From the NCBI RefSeq assembly GCF_030506255.1, contig NZ_CP113431.1:186001-250000 (forward strand): 64,000 nt of DNA, in the 5' to 3' direction. Shown one piece after another: positions 54,899-64,000 of the stretch. How positions within the stretch are numbered: the first letter of the stretch is position 1; the number at the start of each line of letters is the position of its first letter. Under the pieces are notes generated by a model. The model was given only the letters and a program-made list of their open reading frames with translations. It searched no databases and was not told where the DNA came from. Position numbers and translations under genes: made by a program. The stretch is from Nocardioides sp. Arc9.136 (GTDB lineage Bacteria > Actinomycetota > Actinomycetes > Propionibacteriales > Nocardioidaceae).

Positions 54899-55546
54899 GT
54901 GACGGAGGAGCAGCGGGCGGCGACCGGCGAGGAGCTCGCGACCTGGATCGAGTCCCTGGGACTCGAGGGCCACCTGACCGAGGCCGGCCTGCCGACGTTC
55001 CGTCGCGACGGGGAGGGCGGGCTCGCCCGCTGGATCGACCCCGGCACCGGCGGCGACCTGACGGCCGAGCAGCTGCAGGACGTCGAGCAGCTGCTCCGCA
55101 GCGAGGGGACCGAGCCGGAGCACGCCGTACCCGTGTCGCTCCTGGTGCTCCGCCGCCACGCGCGGCTGCGGGTCGAGCTGCTCGCGACCCCCTGGTTCGA
55201 CTACGCGTCGCTGGCGCAGGTGCGCGGCACGTCGCTCGAGGCGACCCGGTTCGCGGTGCACAAGGCGGCCTCGACGCACCGGCTGCTCGTGGTGCCCGTC
55301 GAGGAGCGCAGCGTGGTGCCGGCCTTCCAGCTCACCGCGGCCGGCGAGCTGCGCCCCGACCTCGCGCCCGTCCTCGAGCCCCTGCTCGCCGCCCGGATGG
55401 ACCCCTGGCGGGTGTGGGCCTGGCTGACCCAGCCCGCCGCCCTGCTCGGCGGCCTCGTGCCCGAGCAGGCCGCCGCCGACCCCGAGGACGGCGACCTCGT
55501 GCTGCACGCCGCAGTCCGCCTCGCGGAGCGCGTCACCGCCGACTGA
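54899..55546 (+). CDS. Protein with possible MbcA/Xre-like antitoxin C-terminal domain
   Basis: 215 residues from GTG 54899 (CAGGCT at 54887-54892, 6 nt upstream); ATG 54881 is an alternative. The segment VVPAFQLTAAGELRPDLAPVLEPL followed by DPWRVWAWLTQPAALLGGLVPEQAA resembles the DUF2384-type domain by which MbcA/ParS antitoxins bind their toxins. The middle (LVLRRHARLRVELLATPWFDYASLAQVRGTSLEATRFAVHKAA) may hold a helix-turn-helix. No RES- or other toxin gene lies next to it, so this is either an orphan or a regulator. Assignment is tentative. Confidence 0.5.
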   Translation: MTEEQRAATGEELATWIESLGLEGHLTEAGLPTFRRDGEGGLARWIDPGTGGDLTAEQLQDVEQLLRSEGTEPEHAVPVSLLVLRRHARLRVELLATPWFDYASLAQVRGTSLEATRFAVHKAASTHRLLVVPVEERSVVPAFQLTAAGELRPDLAPVLEPLLAARMDPWRVWAWLTQPAALLGGLVPEQAAADPEDGDLVLHAAVRLAERVTAD

Positions 55547-55601
55547 CCCGGGGTCGGTCACCCGCCGAAACATGTCCGACCAGGAGCGTCATCCCCGTTA
55601 A

Positions 55602-55640
55602 CACCGGCGACCCGATCCGGTGACGCCCCCTCCCTAGCGT
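55602..55640 (+). promoter_or_regulatory. Hairpin and -10-like element before the 1386-residue secreted protein
   Basis: Arms caccgg (55602-55607) and ccggtg (55617-55622) form a small hairpin after the preceding gene; TAGCGT (55635-55640) could be the -10 box, with transcription starting about 40 nt ahead of GTG 55688. Confidence 0.35.
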
Positions 55641-55687
55641 CCTCGCGACGTGCCGATCCACGGCCGTCGGAGACGACAGGAGAAGTC

Positions 55688-58600
55688 GTGCAGGTCGCCA
55701 CCTCCACGCGCTGGCGCACGTGGGCACTGGTCCCGCTCCTCACGGGGCTGGCCCTCGCCGGCACCACCACGGTGCCGGCAGCAGCAGCAGAAGAACCCCC
55801 GCCCGCGACGACCGCCGAGGCGCTCGTGCTGCCCGACCCCATGGACCGCGGCGACTACACCCCGCGCGTGGTCCAGGAGGCCAAGCTCGGCACCGTCGCC
55901 CTGCAGGAGCCCAGCTCCGCGGGCGGCGAGCCCACGCCCCAGACCGTCGCGGCGCCCGAGGAGCTCGAGATCCGCGGCCAGCTCCACCATCCCGACTTCA
56001 CCCAGCGCACCGAGCAGTCGCCGGTCATCGTGCTGGTCCACGGCAACCACGGCTCGTGCGACGCCGGCTCCGACACCCGGACCGCCACCTGCACGACGTA
56101 CAAGCGCAACGAGGCCGGCTACGCCTACCTCGGCGAGAACCTCGCGACCTGGGGCTACACCGTCTTCTCGGTCTCCCAGGACCAGCTGATGCTGCGCCAG
56201 GACAACCCCAAGGGCAAGGGCATGCACCAGCGCCGCCTGCTCATCTCGGCCACGTTGGACGCCCTCGCCGCCGCCGACGAGGGGACGCTCGTCGACGGCC
56301 CGCACGTCACGATCGGGGACACGCTGACCGGCCACCTCGACATGACGCGGATCGGCCTGATGGGCCACTCGCGCGGCGGTGACGCGGTCACCAACTTCCT
56401 CGACCACAACCGCACCCGCACCGACGGTCCGCGCTACCCGCTCCGCGGCGTGATCTCGCTCGCGCAGACCGACTACGAGCGCAAGGTGCCCTACGGCGTG
56501 CCGTACCTGTCGATCCTGCCGTTCTGCGACGGCGACGTGTCGAACCTGCAGGGCGCCCGCACCTTCGAGCGCGGCCAGTACCTCGGGTCCTCGGACCTGT
56601 TCCCGCGCATCCAGTCCTCCCAGCTCGGCGCGATCCACAACTGGTACAACACCGTCTGGTACGCCGACGGCGGCGCCGACGGCCAGTCCAACAACGACGC
56701 CGCCTGCGGCAACTCGGCGCCGTTCTCCAGCACCAACGTCCACCCGCACAACCTGCGGCTCAGCGGCGCGGCCAACTACGGCGACCCGGACAAGAACTAC
56801 GTCATCGACAACTCCGACACCTACAACCCCGAGGTCAACACCAAGATCTCCGGTGACCCGGAGCGGATGGGCGACCAGGAGAAGATCGGCCTCGCGACGA
56901 TGGCCGCGTTCTTCCGCCGGTACGTCGGCGGCGAGGGCGCGTTCGAGCCGTACATGACCGGCGAGCTCTCCGACACTCCCTCGCACCGCCAGATCCCGGA
57001 CTCGGCCTGCCCGACGAGCGTCTCCGGGACGCGGATCGACTGCGCGGAGTACGTCTCCACCAGCTACTTCCCCTCGGCCGCCGAGCGGGTCGACGTGATC
57101 CGCCCGGAGATCGAGAACCCGCTGGGCCTGAACGCGCTCGGCGGCAGCCTCAGCGGCGCCGGGTTCGCCAACCCCTACCTGACCGACGGCGGGGTGACCC
57201 CGAAGCCGGCGACGACGCCGGGCGGCTACGACTGGTGCAACCCCGAGCCCGACGACTTCGCCCCCGGCCAGCTCGGCAAGACCACGCAGCCGACCGCCGC
57301 CAAGGCGTGCCCGCTGCCGGCGAAGGCCGCCCTCGGCGGCCAGAACGGCACCCGGGAGAACTCGCCGATCAACCACTCCTACGGTCGCCAGCTGGCGCTG
57401 GCCTGGGAGAAGGACCAGCAGGCCGTCCTCACCGCCGACATCCCGGCGGCCGACGCCGACGTCAGCGGCCTCGAGGCGCTGGCCCTGGGCACCGACGTCA
57501 ACTTCTTCGACCAGCGCAACCCGGGTGCCGACGCCCGCGGGGACGGCACCCGCACCGGGACGACCCCGAGCTTCAGCTGGCCGAACGAGGGGCCGACGTC
57601 CTACGACCCGGAGAGCACCACGCAGGACTTCGTGATCGCGCTGACCGACAGCGAGGGCCACGAGGGCACGGTGCACGCCGGCGACGAGCGGTGGGGCAAC
57701 GCCCTGCACATGTCGACCGGCACCAACACGCCCAACACCCACGTCGTGCTGGACCAGGTCCGCGTGCCGCTCGACGAGTTCGCGGCGCAGGGTGTGGACC
57801 TGACCTCGCTCGACACGCTCGAGCTGCGCTTCGGCGCCGAGGGCACGCCCGCCTCGGGCTCGATCCAGCTGGCGGACGTGCGCTTCCAGGAGCGCGTCGA
57901 CGCCCCGCTCGTCCTCTCCGACGGCACCGCGGTCGACCAGGGCGCCGGCTCCGGGCCCGTCACCTCGGGCCCGGACCCCGCGGCCGTGCTCGCGGCGTAC
58001 GACAACAGCCCCGGCAAGGTGCGGCTGGCCGACACCGTGGCCGACCCGTTCGCCGACACGACCTGGGTGGTCGACGACGACCGGGCGCAGTGCCCGGCGG
58101 CCGGCTTCACCTCGATCCAGGAGGCCGTCGACTCCGCCTCCCCGTGGGACACGATCGTCGTCTGCGAGGGCGTCTACCAGGAGTCCTCCACGCCGGTCGA
58201 CGGGCCGGGCAACCCGGTTGCCGCCGGCGCCACGAACGGCCTCACCATCACCAAGCCGCTCAAGATCAAGGGCGCGGGTGCCGACAAGGTCACCATCCAG
58301 CCCCGCCCGTCCGTGGCGTCCCTCGCGGGCGCCACGCCGTACCTGCGCGACGGCGGCGGCAACGTCGTCACCGTCTCGCGCCAGTCACTCGGCTCGACCG
58401 ACAGCAGCGAGATGTTCGTCGACATCTCCGGGGTCACCGTCACCTCCGGCCAGACCTGGGCCGAGGCGGGGATCGCCTACTTCGGCGCCGCGGGACGCGT
58501 GTCCCAGAGCGTGGTCGGCCCGCTGAGGGTCGCCGCGGACAGCGCTGAGCTGGCGTCCCACCCGCACGGCTGGGGGATCGTCAAGACCGGTGTCATCGAG

Positions 58601-59848
58601 GGCGCCGGACCGGGCACGGTCGAGACCGAGCTGACCGTCAGCGACAGCGTGGTCACCGGCTACCAGAGCGGCGGCGTCCTCATCGACGGCGCCAAGGGCG
58701 TGGACGGTGCGCCGAAGAACACCAGGCGGACCGGCATCGAGCAGCACGGCTACGTGACCGGCACGGTGGTCCAGGGCTCGCGCAGCGAGGTCTTCGCGCA
58801 GACCGGTGTCGCGTTCACCAGCGGCGCCGACGGGTTCGTGCGGTCGAGCCGGGTGACCGGGAACGACTCCGCGGGCGACCCGTCCACGTCGTACGGCATC
58901 CTGCTGGCCGACGCGCGCACCGAGGCCGAGGGCGCCCTGACCGGCACCGGGAACGTCCTCACCGGCAACGGGTGGGCGGTCTGGAACGCGACCGCCGACC
59001 GGGCGACGGTCCGCACCGACGCGCCGTTCGTGCTCACCGGGAGCGTGGTCGGCGAGGACGAGGTCTCCGGCTCGGGCTCGGTGACGGTCGAGTCGCCCGC
59101 GACGACGGCCCCGGCCGACGTCCCGAGCACGTACGGCGCGGTCGTCGACGACGCCCCCTCCGTGGCGCTGGTGGACCCCGTCGGCGGTGACCCGGTCGCC
59201 GCAGGGGAGCCGGTCGCCGCGCTCGTCCGGGCCGACGACGACGTCGCGGTGCGCTCGGCCGCGCTGCTCGTCGACGGGAAGCAGGTCGGCACCTCCGCGC
59301 GGGCGCCGCACTACCTCACCTGGACCCCGGACGCGTCGTACGCCGGTCAGGCGGTGACCCTGACGGCGGTGGCCACCGACTCCTCCGGCCACGAGACCAC
59401 CTCGGAGCCGGTCACGGTCCGGGTCGCCGGCGACACCGTGCCCGGCCCGCCGGTCCCGGGGACGCCGGGCCCCACGGACCCGACCACCCCGACCGACCCC
59501 ACCGACCCGACGGACCCGGGTGAGGAGCCGACCCCGGTCGACCCGCCCGTGACCGTGCCGCCGACCGTCTCCGTCGGCGTCACCGGCCGGAACACGGCCC
59601 GGGGGACCGTCGTCGTCGGTGCCACGCTGTCCGCGCCGGGCACGGTCCGACTGAAGGGGGACCGCGTGGTCGCGGTCGGGAGGACCGTCACCCGGGCGGG
59701 CACGGTGCGGCTGACCGTGCGGGTCAAGCCGGCCTTCAAGAAGCTGCTCGTCAAGCGGGGCAGGTTGAAGGTCTCCTTCACCGTGACGGTGCGGACCGCC
59801 GCGGGCAGCACGTCCGTCGTGCGGACGGTGACGCTCCGCAGGAAGTAG
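55688..59848 (+). CDS. Large secreted multidomain protein: alpha/beta hydrolase, beta-helix and Ig-like domains
   Basis: 1386 residues from GTG 55688 (AGGAGA upstream). Signal peptide 1-35. Residues about 90-430 are an alpha/beta hydrolase: VIVLVHGNHGSCDAG (oxyanion loop) and RIGLMGHSRGGDAVTNFL (nucleophile Ser). A beta-rich middle includes a segment like a carbohydrate-binding or jelly-roll domain (about 620-740). From about 790 a pectate-lyase-like right-handed helix starts (GFTSIQEAVDSASPWDTIVVCEGVYQES). An Ig-like domain (DVAVRSAALLVDGKQVGTS), a Pro/Thr linker and a C-terminal basic beta domain follow. No LPXTG motif. An extracellular esterase or polysaccharide-linked hydrolase is plausible; substrate unknown. 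Confidence 0.75.
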   Translation: MQVATSTRWRTWALVPLLTGLALAGTTTVPAAAAEEPPPATTAEALVLPDPMDRGDYTPRVVQEAKLGTVALQEPSSAGGEPTPQTVAAPEELEIRGQLHHPDFTQRTEQSPVIVLVHGNHGSCDAGSDTRTATCTTYKRNEAGYAYLGENLATWGYTVFSVSQDQLMLRQDNPKGKGMHQRRLLISATLDALAAADEGTLVDGPHVTIGDTLTGHLDMTRIGLMGHSRGGDAVTNFLDHNRTRTDGPRYPLRGVISLAQTDYERKVPYGVPYLSILPFCDGDVSNLQGARTFERGQYLGSSDLFPRIQSSQLGAIHNWYNTVWYADGGADGQSNNDAACGNSAPFSSTNVHPHNLRLSGAANYGDPDKNYVIDNSDTYNPEVNTKISGDPERMGDQEKIGLATMAAFFRRYVGGEGAFEPYMTGELSDTPSHRQIPDSACPTSVSGTRIDCAEYVSTSYFPSAAERVDVIRPEIENPLGLNALGGSLSGAGFANPYLTDGGVTPKPATTPGGYDWCNPEPDDFAPGQLGKTTQPTAAKACPLPAKAALGGQNGTRENSPINHSYGRQLALAWEKDQQAVLTADIPAADADVSGLEALALGTDVNFFDQRNPGADARGDGTRTGTTPSFSWPNEGPTSYDPESTTQDFVIALTDSEGHEGTVHAGDERWGNALHMSTGTNTPNTHVVLDQVRVPLDEFAAQGVDLTSLDTLELRFGAEGTPASGSIQLADVRFQERVDAPLVLSDGTAVDQGAGSGPVTSGPDPAAVLAAYDNSPGKVRLADTVADPFADTTWVVDDDRAQCPAAGFTSIQEAVDSASPWDTIVVCEGVYQESSTPVDGPGNPVAAGATNGLTITKPLKIKGAGADKVTIQPRPSVASLAGATPYLRDGGGNVVTVSRQSLGSTDSSEMFVDISGVTVTSGQTWAEAGIAYFGAAGRVSQSVVGPLRVAADSAELASHPHGWGIVKTGVIEGAGPGTVETELTVSDSVVTGYQSGGVLIDGAKGVDGAPKNTRRTGIEQHGYVTGTVVQGSRSEVFAQTGVAFTSGADGFVRSSRVTGNDSAGDPSTSYGILLADARTEAEGALTGTGNVLTGNGWAVWNATADRATVRTDAPFVLTGSVVGEDEVSGSGSVTVESPATTAPADVPSTYGAVVDDAPSVALVDPVGGDPVAAGEPVAALVRADDDVAVRSAALLVDGKQVGTSARAPHYLTWTPDASYAGQAVTLTAVATDSSGHETTSEPVTVRVAGDTVPGPPVPGTPGPTDPTTPTDPTDPTDPGEEPTPVDPPVTVPPTVSVGVTGRNTARGTVVVGATLSAPGTVRLKGDRVVAVGRTVTRAGTVRLTVRVKPAFKKLLVKRGRLKVSFTVTVRTAAGSTSVVRTVTLRRK

Positions 59849-59863
59849 CACGGCGCTCACGAC

Positions 59864-59900
59864 CGACGGGCCCCCGGTGCACCGCACCGGGGGTCCGTCG
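59864..59900. terminator. Strong hairpin terminator
   Basis: A 17-bp stem (59864-59880 with 59884-59900, one G-U pair) and a 3-nt loop, 15 nt after the stop of the large secreted protein gene. No T-run follows, as is common at high GC. Confidence 0.8.
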
Positions 59901-59985
59901 CATCCCGGCGGCCGGCCCGCTCGGCCCCCTGACGGCCGTCGGTCCACTCGGGCATGCTGGCCCCGCAACCGGAGGACGGAGACCC

Positions 59986-62352
<2,367 letters not shown>

Positions 62353-62402
62353 CGGGCGGGCCCGGCTCCGACGGCCCGGCGGCGGGGTGTGGAATGACGC
62401 CC

Positions 62403-62930
62403 GTGAACCTCTTCGAGTTCGAGGGCAAGCGCCCGACCGTGCACCCGGACGCCTGGATCGCCCCGACCGCGACCCTGGTCGGCGACGTGACCGTCGAGGC
62501 CGGCGCGAGCGTCTGGTACGGCGCGGTGCTCCGCGGGGACGTGTGCCGCATCGTCGTCCGCGAGGGCAGCAACATCCAGGACAACAGCGTCCTGCACGCC
62601 GGGCCGGACCAGGTGCTGACCGTCGGGCCGAACGCGACGGTCGGGCACGGCTGCGTCGTCCACTGCGCCGAGGTCGGCGAGCAGGCGCTCGTCGGCAACG
62701 GCTCGACCTTGCTGGACGGCGCGACGGTCGGCGCGGGCACGCTCGTCGCCGCCGGCTCGGTCGTCACCCCGGGCACCGAGATCCCCGCCGGCGTCGTCGC
62801 GACCGGCACCCCGTGCAAGGCCGTCAAGCCGATCGAGGGCACGTCCTCGCAGTTCTGGGTCGACACCAACGCGGTCTACTACGCCGACCTCGCGACGCGG
62901 CACCGCGCCACGGCGCACCCGGCCTCCTGA
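62403..62930 (+). CDS. Gamma-class carbonic anhydrase family protein
   Basis: 175 residues from GTG 62403, because TGGAAT (62390-62395) stands 7 nt upstream as at other leaderless genes here; ATG 62394 (three residues longer) overlaps that box. Left-handed beta-helix of hexapeptide repeats: HPDAWIAPTATLVGDVTVEAGASVWYGAVLRGD, NIQDNSVLH, VGHGCVVHCAEVGEQALVGNGSTLLDG. The three zinc His of the family lie in VLH, VGHG and VHC. Likely a CO2/bicarbonate or related acyl enzyme; many homologues are untested. Confidence 0.85.
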   Translation: MNLFEFEGKRPTVHPDAWIAPTATLVGDVTVEAGASVWYGAVLRGDVCRIVVREGSNIQDNSVLHAGPDQVLTVGPNATVGHGCVVHCAEVGEQALVGNGSTLLDGATVGAGTLVAAGSVVTPGTEIPAGVVATGTPCKAVKPIEGTSSQFWVDTNAVYYADLATRHRATAHPAS

Positions 62931-62945
62931 CCCGACCCGGAGGGG

Positions 62946-63317
62946 TCAGGGCCGGCCGAGGCAGACGGCGACGAGCAGCCCGGGACGGCGGCCGGTGAAG
63001 ACCTCCCAGCCGCGGTCGAAGGACACGACGCGGAGCCGGCCGTGCCCGGTCCGCACGAGCGCGGAGGTGGGCTGGACGCCCGGGGCGAAGCCGCGGGTCG
63101 AGCACCGGTGGTCGGAGATCGCGCGCTGCACGACCGGGGAGGAGGCGTCCACGGTGAACGCCGGAGGCCGGGCGTCGGGGGCGCCGACGGTCCCGGAGGC
63201 GGCCAGGCCGGCGGTGACCGTCAGCGCGAGCACCGAGGCGAGGACGGCGGCCCTGACCGCCAGGAGCACCGCGGAGAGCCGCGCCCGCAGGGGGCGCCGC
63301 CTGGTGGTGGGTCGCAT
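62946..63317 (-). CDS. Small exported protein of unknown function
   Basis: 123 residues from ATG 63317 (GGGAG upstream); longer in-frame sequence runs antisense through the next gene and is not credible. A basic start RPTTRRRPLRARL and a long hydrophobic stretch (AVRAAVLASVLALTVTAGLAA) form a signal peptide or anchor. The mature part is about 80 residues with two Cys (HRCSTRGF, AVCLGRP) and a basic-aromatic segment LRVVSFDRGWEVFTGRRPG. No recognised family. Confidence 0.6.
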   Translation of the reverse strand: MRPTTRRRPLRARLSAVLLAVRAAVLASVLALTVTAGLAASGTVGAPDARPPAFTVDASSPVVQRAISDHRCSTRGFAPGVQPTSALVRTGHGRLRVVSFDRGWEVFTGRRPGLLVAVCLGRP

Positions 63318-63449
63318 CGCGGCTCCCGCTGCCGGTGGGTGGGTACGCCGGGTCAACGAGGTCCGCGGGGACCGGTCACGTCGCGGCGGGCGACGTGAGC
63401 CAGATCTCTGGACCGGTCGCGTGCGGGGACGATGGGTGAGGATGGGCGC

Positions 63450-64000
63450 ATGACGACGGCCGACTGGTTCTCCTCGCCCGACGACGCCACCGAGCGGCTC
63501 GGGGCGACCGGCTACCTCGCCGACCCGGCGACCGCCACCACGGCGTACCTCGCCGGCGCCCTGGAGAAGCCGCTGCTGGTCGAGGGGCCGGCGGGCGTCG
63601 GGAAGACCGAGCTGGCCAAGGCGGTCGCGCGCGCGACCGGCGCCGACCTCGTCCGGCTGCAGTGCTACGAGGGCCTCGACGAGGCCCGGGCGCTGTACGA
63701 GTGGAACTACCGGAAGCAGCTGCTCCGCATCCAGGCGACGCAGGCCGGCCCCGGCGACGCGACCTCGTGGGACGAGACCCACGACGACATCTTCACCGAC
63801 GAGTTCCTGCTGACCCGCCCGCTGCTGACGGCGATCCGCCGCGAGGAGCCGACGGTGCTGCTCATCGACGAGGTCGACAAGACCGACGTCGAGGTGGAGG
63901 GCCTGCTGCTGGAGGTCCTCTCGGACTTCCAGGTCACGATCCCCGAGCTGGGCACGGTGAGCGCCGTGCGCCGCCCGTTCGTCGTGCTCACCTCGAACGC
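63450..64000 (+). CDS. MoxR-type AAA ATPase (3'-truncated by window end)
   Basis: 184 residues are visible; the frame is open to the right edge. ATG 63450 follows GAGGAT (63438-63443) by 6 nt. AAA+ features: Walker A GPAGVGKTE at about residues 46-54, LQCYEGLDEARALYEWNY (the MoxR/CoxD-specific stretch), DEFLLTRPLL, Walker B VLLIDEVDKTD and a sensor-like VLTSN at the end. MoxR proteins act as chaperone ATPases and usually work with a VWA-domain protein encoded next to them, which would lie outside the window. Confidence 0.85.
   Translation, partial: MTTADWFSSPDDATERLGATGYLADPATATTAYLAGALEKPLLVEGPAGVGKTELAKAVARATGADLVRLQCYEGLDEARALYEWNYRKQLLRIQATQAGPGDATSWDETHDDIFTDEFLLTRPLLTAIRREEPTVLLIDEVDKTDVEVEGLLLEVLSDFQVTIPELGTVSAVRRPFVVLTSN

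Overview
The window is about 64 kb of very GC-rich chromosomal DNA. GTG starts are frequent, genes commonly overlap by 4 nt, and -10 elements lie 6-7 nt ahead of start codons, which is the leaderless-transcript layout. Together with a RecBCD operon, F420-type (DDN-like) enzyme, TreXYZ, MenB, VIT-type transporter and PGPGW proteins, this points to a Nocardioides-like actinomycete. I see no prophage, insertion sequence, integrase or CRISPR array.

Region by region. 1-5.4 kb: a sortase-fold membrane protein without the catalytic Cys/His (cut by the window edge), a PstS-like binding protein with Ig-like repeats, PstB, a lytic transglycosylase, an NTF2-like protein and two PGPGW membrane proteins. 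5.5-7.3 kb: a secreted coiled-coil protein, a PQ-loop membrane protein and a tandem hairpin repeat. 7.3-15.8 kb: recC-recB-recD. 15.8-19.2 kb: an ACT-domain protein, a deazaflavin-dependent reductase, menB, a lipoprotein and a sirtuin preceded by a tiny coupled upstream ORF, then a triple palindromic repeat. 19.3-25.7 kb (minus strand): treX-treY-treZ, making trehalose from glycogen or maltodextrin. 25.8-31.3 kb: housekeeping genes (acyl-CoA dehydrogenase, GNAT, VIT transporter, a RelA/SpoT synthetase, thpR, upp, tadA and its partner).

31.3-50.7 kb is a large carbohydrate locus and the most interesting part. A minus-strand operon (Zn alcohol dehydrogenase, KduD-like SDR, KDPG aldolase, KDG kinase) diverges from a CoA-transferase gene and a LacI-type regulator. 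An ABC sugar transporter without an ATPase gene follows, then a translationally coupled operon. That operon encodes all five enzymes of the non-phosphorylating L-fucose pathway: fucose dehydrogenase, fuconolactonase, fuconate dehydratase, 2-keto-3-deoxyfuconate dehydrogenase and diketo-deoxyfuconate hydrolase, giving pyruvate and lactate. Inside the same operon sit genes the pathway does not need: a second CoA-transferase, a MaoC-like hydratase and two proteins with the fold of ABC sugar-binding proteins but no signal peptide. I regard this CoA-transferase/MaoC/cytoplasmic-binding-protein set as the best candidate for an undescribed system. LacI-like operator sequences occur in both control regions.

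50.7-64 kb: tRNA-Ser(CGA), an alpha/beta hydrolase divergent from a WYL regulator, an SDR, an RTX-like secreted protein, a protein with a possible antitoxin-like C-terminal domain, a 1386-residue secreted hydrolase/beta-helix/Ig fusion, a UvrA-like double ABC protein, a gamma-class carbonic anhydrase homologue, a small exported protein and the start of a MoxR-type AAA ATPase cut by the window end.

Most intergenic gaps are under 150 bp. The two largest (6216-6499 and 37046-37328) are described below.
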